A program made the translations under genes and the position numbers. Of a DNA stretch of 64,000 nt, positions 46,101 through 54,414 are shown in pieces. Below the pieces are notes generated by a model. The model saw only the letters and a list, made by a program, of their open reading frames with translations, was not told where the DNA came from and did no database searches. The stretch is taken from contig NZ_QKPO01000013.1 in NCBI RefSeq assembly GCF_003258355.1, positions 1-64,000 on the forward strand. Reading direction: 5' to 3'. The stretch comes from Confluentibacter sediminis (GTDB lineage: Bacteria > Bacteroidota > Bacteroidia > Flavobacteriales > Flavobacteriaceae). Position 1 is the first letter of the stretch. The number at the start of each line of letters is the position of its first letter.

Positions 46101-46720
46101 ATATAAACATTATTATCTGAAGCTCCCATCCATGAATCTGATGGTAATATTTTCCAAATAAAATTAGTTTCCGCTAAAGAGGTCATGGTTGCCAGATACC
46201 CTGCACGACCAAAATATGATTTGGTTTCGGCTCCCGCCAAAGCATCCGCCCATTTTATATTACCAGGAACATTCTCATAAAAATGACCATTTAAATTATT
46301 ATAATACACATTTCCTACTACGAAACTTACTTGCCGTTGTTCTTGATAACATACAGCGGAAACCGTTTTTATGGTTACCGTTCTTAACAATGCTTGCCAG
46401 TTCGCCGCCGTTGTGGTTCCAGAAAACACCAGACTTCTGGTCGTTGCATTAAATGCTGTTGCACTAATACCACTTGGCAAAGTACCTGTATAAGATAACA
46501 CATCTCCTGCTGTATAACTACCCGTAATAGTAACTGTAAAACTTTTAATGTTTCCATTGGCGGTAACAGTTAATGATGGATCTACTACCGTTTGCACAGC
46601 ATTAGCTATTGTCAATGTACTGGTTGTACCAGCCACGTTAACTGTAGTAGCTTGAGAAAAAACCTTGCTCGCCATGCATAATACCATTAATAAAACATAT
46701 TTTGTGTAGATCTTCATCAT
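43115..46720 (-). CDS. Secreted protein with C-type-lectin and fibrinogen-like domains
   Basis: 1201 residues. A signal peptide ends near VFSQ (about 22). A beta-sandwich (about 25-125) is followed by a C-type-lectin-like domain (about 135-310: LNGHFYENV, AYLATMTSLAETNFIW-like GYLATMTSL, FAYWNPGEPNG, GEDCGEFYSSNSGHWNDLS). Then come several PKD/Ig-like sandwiches rich in Cys-Asn-Thr, one of which (about 835-915, with FDGPFTIEPPTSNSTGS) is also found in the next upstream gene. The C-terminus (about 970-1201) is fibrinogen-like: DGVYWIDVPGYG, TYCIMNSAYDGGGWMLALK. No T9SS tail is present. The pairing of two animal-like lectin folds suggests glycan binding or adhesion. It is the last gene of the operon. 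Confidence 0.8.
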   Translation of the reverse strand: MMKIYTKYVLLMVLCMASKVFSQATTVNVAGTTSTLTIANAVQTVVDPSLTVTANGNIKSFTVTITGSYTAGDVLSYTGTLPSGISATAFNATTRSLVFSGTTTAANWQALLRTVTIKTVSAVCYQEQRQVSFVVGNVYYNNLNGHFYENVPGNIKWADALAGAETKSYFGRAGYLATMTSLAETNFIWKILPSDSWMGASDNNVYINAATGTTTYPTNTGAGSSDGKWYWVSGPEKGTMFSSGNGSPVTQPGQFAYWNPGEPNGSNGGEDCGEFYSSNSGHWNDLSFNATLSSYIVEYGGMSTDNVSSNVVFTRNLYLTGAPSGTILGGNTTVCSGTNTTNLNLTGLVSGGTVTNWQYSYDDFLTPGINIANTSTTLTVSNITQNTYYRAVVNTPDCTGLFSSSTRIYVSQAIAGNIVADNNSLCVNDNVNFILNGYSGTVTKWQVSTSSTFASGITDIANTTTSMSYQLTSIGTHYFRAVIANCSATVYTAAYAISCKAIPQPLTITNSLCAATGLDWVTWNNVTPTTATGTMNGIGVTVTQSNPGLGTTPSMFNYSTFPAQYNVPNGTTILNQKAGTFTITFAQPINNPQVAFSSIGNPSNTVGITTSVPYSVIWSGQGMTYPTSTTMTGAEGFTIISFPGLHSSITMTYDKDEYYANIAFGAENTNCSDPIICQGTPITLTASGGFAYQWSPSTGLSATNTASVTATPSVTTTYSVIDTSNACAVPSTVTVTVANQAPVLSNSVSGTQYYALNSAITDIVITNSGGAVVAGGYSIAPALPTGLIFGSNGTISGTPTVTSPITTYTITGTNGCGSSTTGVSLATGIAATISNFNNINKRYFDGPFTIEPPTSNSTGSFSYTSSNTAVATISGTTVTILSAGKTTITATQAPDANYISSSITALLTVSSIPVVTINGKITSTDLNYVNKNGEKASGSSVTTHGQIVLTKSKDGSSATAAGTSAMQIKTDYPSSPDGVYWIDVPGYGPKQTYCIMNSAYDGGGWMLALKTTTGTTFNYNANYWTTANTLNPTDVSRNNGDAKYDVMNGFLAKDMMALWPDISNISGESGSIDGLMQWSWLQNNFHSGGLRTTLISKFSGSQITYYTATNGSMTFSGYNTNIFSKQEGFTFYGINYSGAAAAKVRWGFAWNNEADQGSNDASGGIGMSTAYGNYSSGDYGVWSGTQVKGINRSARVEIYIR

Positions 46721-46737
46721 ATAAAATTTAAAAAAGA

Positions 46738-49700
46738 TTAGTTAATCCCAAATCTGCCTTTATTGTTATTAAAATGAGTAGTTAACTCTGAAGAAGACAA
46801 AGCCCTTGTGTATATTTTAAACATAGCCATATCTCCATTAAAAAAACGACTCGTTCCTTCCCAAGAACCAATTTTAAAAGGTTGGCTAACTGTAGTTGTT
46901 GAATTTCCTGCTAAGGATATTTGGTCGCTTAATATACCGTTCACAAAAAATTTAATAAAATCGCCCGTTTTAGAATAAACCACCGAAAGGTGATACCAGT
47001 TATTTGGATTAAATGTATATGAGAAATTATTAGTTCCTATGCCATTTATACCGAACTTAAGGGTATTTCCTAAAAAATAAAAAGATAACGTTCCTGATGT
47101 TGTTCCATCATGGCCAATTAAAGTATAATAACTGCCATTGGAAAGTGCTTTTGGATAAACCCATGTTTCAAAGGTCAATTCATTCGTATTAGGATATGTG
47201 TCGTTTAAATTAACAAAGTTATTGACGCCATTAAACACAAAACTATTGACATTACTTAAATTATAATTAAAATTATTTTTAAGCAATCCGTTATTAAAAT
47301 GGCCGCTCAGGTCATACCAAGTATTATCTAATCTATTATAACTACTTTTAGCTTCTGAGTCTAACCACACCATCAAATTAGGGTCTGTATTTAAAGGGGA
47401 TTTTACATTTATTAATTTTCCTCCTGATACCATCCCTTTTTCATCACTTATTTTTCCATTTGCATTTACATAATTAATTTTTGTAGCTATACTTTCTCCA
47501 AAGTTAGTCAGTATGGCTTCCGTTAAATTAACTCTTAAGTTAGCTGTAATAAAAGCTTGGTCAAAGCCACCGACTGCAGCCTGCGTTGCTGTAATAGTTG
47601 CAGTTCCTGGTCCTTTTATAGTTACTACATTCCCGATTACTGTAGCTACTGCCGAATTACTACTACTATAAGTAAAATTGCCTAAACTATTAGAAACTGG
47701 TGCTTTCAAAGCAAACGTACCATCAAAAAACATCTTATTAATATCACCAAAACTACTAAGTGTTGGCAATGGGATTTTATGAAGCAAAACGGTTTCCGAA
47801 GGATCATCTGCCAATGTGTTTCCATCAAGTTGCGTTTGTGTATTGCTAACAGTGTAGGTTGCCTGAAAACTGGAAGCAATATTATCTACAGTGGTTTTTA
47901 CGGTTAGAATATGTTCTTCACCATTATACATGGTGCCTATGTTCCAATTATAGTTTTGTCCACTACCAGACCACGTACCAAAAGAGGGTGTTACACTACT
48001 TAAAGTTAAACCATTTGGAATAACATTATTAATTACTAAATTACTTAGTGTTCCCTCTCCAATGTATTTAGCTTTAATGGTGAATGTAATCATATCTCCA
48101 GGTTGTCCCGAAGACACATCAGCTACGTTACTCAATACAATTTCAGGATTACAATTCACTACAATTTGAGGAGCCGATTCATATATACAAGAACCTTTCA
48201 CCACTTCTACAGAATATTTACCTGGAACACTGGGGGTTAAAGTTGTGCCAGTTTCACCAGGCATTAAAACACCTTCATTGAACCAACTATAACTTGAAAA
48301 ACCTTCTGTAGCCTGTAGAATAGTACCTGGCAAGCATCCATCTCCTACCAGTTGAACCACCAAGTTTGGTACATTGTCTAAACCCGAGTAATACCCTGCC
48401 ACACCTATTAAACCTGAAACTCCCGTATAACCAACAGCTATGGGTCCCGTAGCTGCTACTTTCACATTTCCAGTAAGACCGGAGGCATAGATGGTCTTCC
48501 ATTCAGTAGTTCCTGCCACGGTTCGAACCGTATAATCGGCCGCTGTTTTGGTAGTCGTTCCATAAGTAATCACAATATCATTATTTGATATGGCGGTTGA
48601 AGCAATAATCGTTACACCTCCAGTAACCGTAAGTCCTGCTACTTCGTTTATAGAAGGGATATTGTCTATCGTACTAAACATTAAACAATTCACTGGGGAA
48701 ATAAAATTAAGCCCACCTGTAGCAATTTGTGAGTCTCCCGACAATACTTGGTATACATAGATATCTTTATTGGCTGTTACAAACATATTACCACCAGCTG
48801 TATTTACCGAATAGTTGTTAGTAGACGGAATTATAGTATAATCACCAGCATTTAATGTCCTTATGGGTGTGGAGGAACCATTCACATAAACATCTGTTTC
48901 GTTCTGAGTAGCTATGACCACACCATATTCCTGTGCATCAATACCATTTCCTCTCACTAAAACATATTCTTTGCCAATGATGTTCTCTGGGGAAGGCTGG
49001 TCGATGCCCGCGTCCCATCCGCCGCCTGCTGCATCATCAATGCCTCTTAATAATAATGACCCATTACTAATAGCTATTTTTTTATTTGATACAATGCTTG
49101 CCCCTAACCAACCATCTTTATGTGCAGCGGTGCGATTTTCAACAACCTCAAAAACAAAAGATTGCCCTGCATTAAGCATGATTTGTTTGGTATCATCAGT
49201 CATTCCCGAAGCATTTGCACCAAGTCTAAAATTAATAGCTGGATCATAACCAAACACATCTACCACGGTACCGTCTTCTGTAGCCATGATTCCTAAGGTG
49301 GCGTTTACCCCTCCTGAATTATTTGTAGATGCTCCAGCTGGCAAACCTCCCCATTTAAATGATGTTCCTAAAGCTTGCCTTCCTTTAGAGGTCAAAGAAG
49401 TCCCCTGTGCCCCATTTCTACCTCTATAGTTTACATAAAATTTTTGTCCTCCTGCCGACTGTAATCTTAACCCAGAATTGCTAAGCACCACACCCGTATT
49501 AGTATTTGACACTAATGATATATCATTATCACCATCCGGTAAGGTATATACGTAAGGGATTGCATTTGAAACATTCACAGTTGCAAAAGGTGTTGTACTA
49601 TTTCCTCTATAAATATGGACATTGAAAGCGACCGTCTCTGGGGTAGAGATATACAAGCTTTGATTGGTGATTGCCACATTATTTGTCGTTTGTTTTAACG

Positions 49701-49815
49701 GTGGCAAGTAATGCAAATCACTTAACTGGGCAAACACGCTATGTCCTAAAAAAAACAAGAAACAAATACAGGAAAATGTTATGTAGTTATTAAAAGGTAT
49801 ATATAATGTTTTCAT
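46738..49815 (-). CDS. Secreted IgGFc-binding-like / DUF11 / LamG protein
   Basis: 1025 residues. A signal peptide ends near VFAQ (about 30). Residues about 50-480 match the IgGFc-binding N-terminal module (VNYRGRNGAQGTSLTSKGRQ, GWLGASIVSNKKIAISNGS, KEYVLVRGNG). Then a DUF11 repeat (ADVSSGQPGDMITFTIKAKY, IPNGLTLSSVTPSFG), an Ig-like module shared with the previous gene (FDGTFALKAPVSNSLGN) and a C-terminal LamG/concanavalin-like domain (WYDLSGHFNNG, LTFETWVYPKALSNG, SWEGTSRFFNGDMAMFKIYT). It is probably a cell-surface or secreted adhesin. It starts 57 bp after the tail-fibre-like gene. Confidence 0.82.
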   Translation of the reverse strand: MKTLYIPFNNYITFSCICFLFFLGHSVFAQLSDLHYLPPLKQTTNNVAITNQSLYISTPETVAFNVHIYRGNSTTPFATVNVSNAIPYVYTLPDGDNDISLVSNTNTGVVLSNSGLRLQSAGGQKFYVNYRGRNGAQGTSLTSKGRQALGTSFKWGGLPAGASTNNSGGVNATLGIMATEDGTVVDVFGYDPAINFRLGANASGMTDDTKQIMLNAGQSFVFEVVENRTAAHKDGWLGASIVSNKKIAISNGSLLLRGIDDAAGGGWDAGIDQPSPENIIGKEYVLVRGNGIDAQEYGVVIATQNETDVYVNGSSTPIRTLNAGDYTIIPSTNNYSVNTAGGNMFVTANKDIYVYQVLSGDSQIATGGLNFISPVNCLMFSTIDNIPSINEVAGLTVTGGVTIIASTAISNNDIVITYGTTTKTAADYTVRTVAGTTEWKTIYASGLTGNVKVAATGPIAVGYTGVSGLIGVAGYYSGLDNVPNLVVQLVGDGCLPGTILQATEGFSSYSWFNEGVLMPGETGTTLTPSVPGKYSVEVVKGSCIYESAPQIVVNCNPEIVLSNVADVSSGQPGDMITFTIKAKYIGEGTLSNLVINNVIPNGLTLSSVTPSFGTWSGSGQNYNWNIGTMYNGEEHILTVKTTVDNIASSFQATYTVSNTQTQLDGNTLADDPSETVLLHKIPLPTLSSFGDINKMFFDGTFALKAPVSNSLGNFTYSSSNSAVATVIGNVVTIKGPGTATITATQAAVGGFDQAFITANLRVNLTEAILTNFGESIATKINYVNANGKISDEKGMVSGGKLINVKSPLNTDPNLMVWLDSEAKSSYNRLDNTWYDLSGHFNNGLLKNNFNYNLSNVNSFVFNGVNNFVNLNDTYPNTNELTFETWVYPKALSNGSYYTLIGHDGTTSGTLSFYFLGNTLKFGINGIGTNNFSYTFNPNNWYHLSVVYSKTGDFIKFFVNGILSDQISLAGNSTTTVSQPFKIGSWEGTSRFFNGDMAMFKIYTRALSSSELTTHFNNNKGRFGIN

Positions 49816-49872
49816 AATTTGGTATATCAGTCACTTTAATTTCACATTTAATAATAGCTCCAATACTTAAGA

Positions 49873-52809
49873 CTAATAATAATAGTCCATTTGTATTCTA
49901 TCCCCAGCAGTTAAAGTGTATCCTCCATTACTTGCTGGCACATAAGTGAACGTTGTACCACTTGTACTGTAAGCGGTATTACTTATCCTTATGCCGTTAA
50001 TATACATTTTAACCTTACTGCTTGCGGAAGGTGTTTGAGTTAAAGTAAAACTTGTTTGTGAAGCAGTTGCTGAAAATTCATCGGCTACTTCTCTAACGGC
50101 TGATGCACCAGTAGACACCGAACCATCTGCCATTAAAAATTGAGATGAAGTACCCCCTGCTTTTATATAGGAAGCCGCAGTTATATTACCACTGGTTTTC
50201 ACACTAGTAATAGCTGCATGGGAACCACTTCCATCTGAACCTAGTTGAATAGTGTTAGAAGCAGTTACTATGGCATTAGCACCGATTGCTACCGAATTTG
50301 AAATCCCATCAGATGCAACATCTGCATGTTTACCAATAGCTGTATTTTGAGAACCTGTAGAGTTGGTTGCTAATGCTTGTGTTCCAATGGCAACATTATC
50401 TGTACCTGAAATGTTATTTGATAATGCTATATACCCCAATGCCGTATTTCCACCACCATCAACATTGACCGCTAAAGCCCCTCTACCAATCCCTGTATTA
50501 GCATAGCCAGCATTACTACCTAAAGCTCCAAGCCCTATAGCTGTATTTGAATTTTCATTGAAATTACCTCGACCCACGGTCACTCCATTTATTTCAGCAT
50601 CACTACTAAATCTTTTCACACCTGCAATCGTTTGGTTTGTGGTCAAATCGACAAAGTTCCCTGATGTTGCCGTAGATACTGCATTGGCAACAAATGCCGT
50701 AGTTGCAATCTGGGTGGTATTAGTACCAACAGTTGCTGTTGGTGCCAATGGGATTCCTGTAAATGTTGGAGAATTTAAAGCGGCATATTCCGTTACGTCT
50801 ACAGAGCCATCTGCTTTTAAGAATTGAGAAGAGGTCCCTCCACTTTTAACTAAGGAAGTTCCTGTTACGACACCTCCCGATGTAATGGCTCCACTTGTTT
50901 TTACATCTGTAATATTTCCATTTCCTAATTGAATGGTATTATTAGCATTTACCACAGCTCCATATCCTATTGCAATACCATTAGTTATATCTCCAGTAGA
51001 TGTATTGGAATTTGTGCCTATTAAAGTATTGTAATCACCATCAACAAGGTTGAAACCAGATTGAGCACCTATAGCCACATTATTATTCCCCCAATCATTA
51101 ACACCTGAAGGGCTACTCACATTATATAAAGCTCTGTACCCCATCGCAATATTATTGGTGCCTCTTAAATCATTATAAAGTGCCTCATTACCAATAGCAA
51201 TATCATGAGTTCCATATTGATATGATTTTAAAGCATCAATTCCCATAGATATACCCGACAGGTTTTCTCCAATTGGTGCAAATCCAATATTCATTAAAGC
51301 TGTGTTGGCATAACTTTGAGCAAATAACTTTATATTACGAGTAAATGTTTTAGCACCTGTTATGGTTTGAGCGGTATTTAAAGTTACATAATTACTATTA
51401 TTAGCTGTCGCTGTTGAAACTACAGAATTAACAAAAGCTGTGGTCGCTATTTGTGTTGTATTGGTTCCTGCTGCAGCTGTGGGAGCTAATGGCACTCCTG
51501 TGAAAGTTGGAGAAGCTAAATTAGCCTTTAAATCCAAGGCTGTTTGGGCAGCTGTTGATACTGGTTTATCCGCATCACTCGTGTCATCTGCATTACCCAA
51601 GCCTACCATAGATTTCGTGATCCCTGAAACCGTACCTGTGAAGGTTGGGGAATTTAATGATGCATACGCAGTGGCATCGACAGAACCATCAGCCTTTAAA
51701 AACTGAGACGCAGTTCCTCCTGCTTTTACAAAAGAGTTTCCTATAACAGAATCTGTAAATCGTCCATCTCCTTCAACATCCAATTTATAACTTGGTATAT
51801 AATTTGCTCCAATACCAAAATTGCCATCATCATCAATTGTCAATCTGTTACAACACCCCCCTTGGTGTAAAACCAAACTAGAACTATTCAAAGAGAACTC
51901 CCAATTACTTGTCCCATTTTTTAATCCCAGTGAAATAGCTTCCAATCCTGATGAAAATTTTCCTGTCACTCCTGATAGACCTCCAGTCAGAGTTCCTCCT
52001 GTTAGCGGTAAATAATTAGCACCAAATGATGTTACAAATTGAGTCGTTGCTATTTGATTGTTACTTGTTCCCGCAGCTGCTGTTGGAGCTAATGGAATTC
52101 CGGTAAAACTAGGAGACGCTATATTTGCTTTTAAATCTAAAGCCGTATTTGTTGCTACTTCATTAGCATCTACATCTGCCTGAATGGCTGCAATGGCCGT
52201 ACTAATTGTAGCCCCATCGGTACCCATATTAGCTTTTATAATATCTATATCTGCTTGTATTATAGCATCTGCTTCCGTAAGTGCATCTATCTCTGCGCCA
52301 AAACTTTCCGACATTGAACTTTCCACCCCCATAGCTCTGTTCCGTTCGGCAACAATATCGTTCGTATTGTTTAAAATAGCCTCAGTATTTTCACTTAAAG
52401 CAGGTTGTGGCATAAAGGTTAATTCTTGTTCACTTAAAAATGTATAGTTGTTGCCCGCTCCTTTAAAATCAATCTCCACTTTTAATTTTTTTGATAAACC
52501 ATCCCAGATGATATCATTAAAATTTGAAGAGCTTATTTTTGTTCCATGCCCTATAAGCAAATTTATCATTCCATAAGCATCTGTTTTTGTTTGATGATAC
52601 TCTTGATATTCTTGATTATTGGCATTATTAAAAATAGTAAATCTAATAGCAACGTTGCTATTTGCCAAAATACTACTTTGGGCATTGATTCCCGGAAGTT
52701 CTTTTACGTTGGGATTTAAAATTACTGCTTGGTAACTAATTCCTGGAGTTTGTGAAAAACCTTGGAAACTACTAACAATCAATAAAAGTAATAGTATTAT
52801 TTTTTTCAT
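49873..52809 (-). CDS. Tail-fibre / YadA-head-like chimeric surface protein
   Basis: 978 residues. Signal peptide ends near FSQT. The first part (about 20-140: GISYQAVILNPNVKELPG, YQEYHQTKTDAYGMINLLIG) is a module seen in flavobacterial secreted proteins. A helical stretch (about 140-230) follows. The rest alternates phage-tail-fibre-like repeats (GGTSSQFLKADGSVDVTEYA; SPTFTGIPLAPTA then TTQIATTAFV, three copies) with YadA-head-like left-handed repeats (NTAIGLGALGSNAGYANTGI; NNVAIGAQSGFN). The C-terminal domain ends in NGGYTLTAGDRIQMDYYY. No integrase, capsid or portal genes surround it, so it looks like a domesticated adhesin. Confidence 0.85.
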   Translation of the reverse strand: MKKIILLLLLIVSSFQGFSQTPGISYQAVILNPNVKELPGINAQSSILANSNVAIRFTIFNNANNQEYQEYHQTKTDAYGMINLLIGHGTKISSSNFNDIIWDGLSKKLKVEIDFKGAGNNYTFLSEQELTFMPQPALSENTEAILNNTNDIVAERNRAMGVESSMSESFGAEIDALTEADAIIQADIDIIKANMGTDGATISTAIAAIQADVDANEVATNTALDLKANIASPSFTGIPLAPTAAAGTSNNQIATTQFVTSFGANYLPLTGGTLTGGLSGVTGKFSSGLEAISLGLKNGTSNWEFSLNSSSLVLHQGGCCNRLTIDDDGNFGIGANYIPSYKLDVEGDGRFTDSVIGNSFVKAGGTASQFLKADGSVDATAYASLNSPTFTGTVSGITKSMVGLGNADDTSDADKPVSTAAQTALDLKANLASPTFTGVPLAPTAAAGTNTTQIATTAFVNSVVSTATANNSNYVTLNTAQTITGAKTFTRNIKLFAQSYANTALMNIGFAPIGENLSGISMGIDALKSYQYGTHDIAIGNEALYNDLRGTNNIAMGYRALYNVSSPSGVNDWGNNNVAIGAQSGFNLVDGDYNTLIGTNSNTSTGDITNGIAIGYGAVVNANNTIQLGNGNITDVKTSGAITSGGVVTGTSLVKSGGTSSQFLKADGSVDVTEYAALNSPTFTGIPLAPTATVGTNTTQIATTAFVANAVSTATSGNFVDLTTNQTIAGVKRFSSDAEINGVTVGRGNFNENSNTAIGLGALGSNAGYANTGIGRGALAVNVDGGGNTALGYIALSNNISGTDNVAIGTQALATNSTGSQNTAIGKHADVASDGISNSVAIGANAIVTASNTIQLGSDGSGSHAAITSVKTSGNITAASYIKAGGTSSQFLMADGSVSTGASAVREVADEFSATASQTSFTLTQTPSASSKVKMYINGIRISNTAYSTSGTTFTYVPASNGGYTLTAGDRIQMDYYY

Positions 52810-52889
52810 GAGATTTGGGGTTAGGTTATGATTATATTTTATTTTTTGTAATTAACATTCATGTTTTTTTATTATTAGTTTATTATAGA

Positions 52890-53528
52890 CTAGCTTTTAA
52901 ATAGATCTATAAGCACTCCAAAACTTATATTATGGCTTTTAATTCTCAAGGATTCATAATCATCATTTCCAGATTGATTTAAGCTTTTCCCAAAAAGATA
53001 TTGTACATAAAAAGATAATTCCCTAGAAACAGGATGCAAGAACCCAGCTCCTGCTTTAAAACTGACCATCGTTTTATCGAAGTCATCAGCATTCTTAAGA
53101 TTAATTATTTCATTATTTAAAATTTGTGTTCCTTGAGTTAAAAAACCTGTTGAAATGGCTCCTTTTAAATAAAAATCTGTTTTATTAATGGCAAACAAAC
53201 AATAATCTAGAGCTGCATTAAGCTCTAAACAATTAACATTCCATTCCATAATGCCTTCTAAATCATCGTCACTCCCTATAGAACCATATCCTGTATACCC
53301 GATTCCAAAAGAGACATTCAACTTTTCCGCAGAATCAAGGTTATCTCTGTAACCTAAGATCATGAAATTGTGGTTGGTTGCTTGTAAATTATCAAGTTTT
53401 CCACCTTGTGAATTCTTATAATCAAATGACGACGATGTTTTTCCTGTTTCCAAATACAGCTGTTGAGCCGTTGCTGCACTTGTTATAATTAAGAACAGTA
53501 ATAGTTTTAAGGTTTGTTTTGTATTCAT
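52890..53528 (-). CDS. Outer-membrane beta-barrel-like secreted protein
   Basis: 212 residues. Signal peptide MNTKQTLKLLLFLIITSAATAQ, then a beta-rich sequence with alternating aromatic and polar residues (YLETGKTSSSFDYKN, LNVSFGIGYTGYGSI, FYLKGAISTGFLTQG, LSFYVQYLFGKSLNQSG, HNISFGVLIDLF), typical of small outer-membrane beta-barrels of the OmpX/PorT type. The function is unknown. It is 38 bp after the T9SS-tagged gene and 80 bp before the tail-fibre-like gene. It could be a secretion or anchoring partner for the large proteins. Confidence 0.65.
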   Translation of the reverse strand: MNTKQTLKLLLFLIITSAATAQQLYLETGKTSSSFDYKNSQGGKLDNLQATNHNFMILGYRDNLDSAEKLNVSFGIGYTGYGSIGSDDDLEGIMEWNVNCLELNAALDYCLFAINKTDFYLKGAISTGFLTQGTQILNNEIINLKNADDFDKTMVSFKAGAGFLHPVSRELSFYVQYLFGKSLNQSGNDDYESLRIKSHNISFGVLIDLFKS

Positions 53529-53566
53529 AATATTATTGGGGTTGGTTTAAATTATTCGTAAATGCT

Positions 53567-54067
53567 TTACTTTTTTAAAATTTTAGAGATGAATTGCTTC
53601 TTATTAGCAATGGTTTTAATTATATACTCTCCAGACGACAACCAATTTAATCCTAAATCAATCTGTTGATTAGGCTGATAGCTTTTTGAAAACACTAGGG
53701 CCCCAAGGATATTAAATACCGTTACATGAATATCGTCGGTAACATTCTCATTAAAAACCAAAGAGATCCGTTCTTGAAAAGGATTGGGATAGATTGTTAT
53801 TTGCAGATTTAAGGGTACATTCTTATCTATAATTTTAGACAATACATCAGGTTGTATAAATCCTTGACGAAAAATGTAAGTACCATTGTCGGTAGTACCA
53901 ATAACACTTGATTGTCCAATACTTTGTTGAATTATATACGTATCGCCTCCATGCATTATTTCTTCTGAAGATCCAGAAGCTCCCGTTGTTGATCGTACTA
54001 AATTTGATTGTGATAAAACGTGTTGTTGAAAAGCACAACAAAAACATACTAGTAGCAATTGTTTCAT
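53567..54067 (-). CDS. Small secreted protein with T9SS type A sorting domain
   Basis: 166 residues. Signal peptide, ending near HVLSQ, then a short body (about 25-85: STTGASGSSEEIMHGGDTYI; QSIGQSSVIGTTDNGTYIF). The last about 80 residues are a T9SS type A sorting domain: YPNPFQERISLVFNENV, VFNILGALVFSKSY, then a LSSGEYIIKTIA strand and KKQFISKILKK. It will be exported through the T9SS and cut or anchored. It is the first gene of the minus-strand operon. Confidence 0.86.
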   Translation of the reverse strand: MKQLLLVCFCCAFQQHVLSQSNLVRSTTGASGSSEEIMHGGDTYIIQQSIGQSSVIGTTDNGTYIFRQGFIQPDVLSKIIDKNVPLNLQITIYPNPFQERISLVFNENVTDDIHVTVFNILGALVFSKSYQPNQQIDLGLNWLSSGEYIIKTIANKKQFISKILKK

Positions 54068-54153
54068 AATAAGGTTGGTTAATTGGGGATATTTATTTTA
54101 CTAATGCAGGTTTCGATCTGCGAGTGTAAACATATTGATAAAAACACACTTAA

Positions 54154-54178
54154 ACGATAAAATAATACACTTTATCGT
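54154..54178. repeat. Inverted repeat in the AraC / surface-operon intergenic
   Basis: acgataaa (54154-54161) and tttatcgt (54171-54178), 8-bp arms with a 9-base spacer, lying in the 347-bp divergent region. A possible operator. Confidence 0.5.
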
Positions 54179-54190
54179 GTTTTTTAAACA

Positions 54191-54220
54191 AATCAGTAAA
54201 CATTTCAGCTAATCAGTAAA
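54191..54220. promoter_or_regulatory. Candidate AraC operator: 10-bp direct repeats, 20-bp period
   Basis: aatcagtaaa occurs at 54191-54200 and again, identical, at 54211-54220. The 20-base spacing (two helix turns) is that of AraC-family binding sites. It lies between the divergent AraC-type gene and the surface-protein operon. Confidence 0.55.
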
Positions 54221-54246
54221 AAAAGAAGGGCTAAATAGAAGTAGAA

Positions 54247-54266
54247 TATTGATTGGTTAATCAATA
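54247..54266. repeat. Perfect palindrome upstream of the AraC-type gene
   Basis: tattgatt (54247-54254), 4-base spacer, aatcaata (54259-54266). Perfect 8-bp arms, another candidate regulator site. Confidence 0.5.
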
Positions 54267-54414
54267 ATAACAATTAAAAGAGATGCAAAAAATGCCATTT
54301 AAATATGTATTTAATAAAAAAAACGAAATAAATCTTTTCCACATATCATCATTTAAAAAAAAAATCTATATTAGATTGCTATTTTTTCTCAATCAAAATC
54401 CCTCTTATTAAAAA

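Noticed and set aside
50558-51706. Two long antisense frames (88-89 codons) in the tail-fibre-like gene
   Set aside because: They arise because the repeated codons of the sense gene leave the opposite frame open; both have the same PVGAN-type repeats.
49873-52809. Prophage remnant
   Set aside because: Only fibre-like repeats are present; a signal peptide and the surface-protein neighbours argue for a bacterial adhesin.
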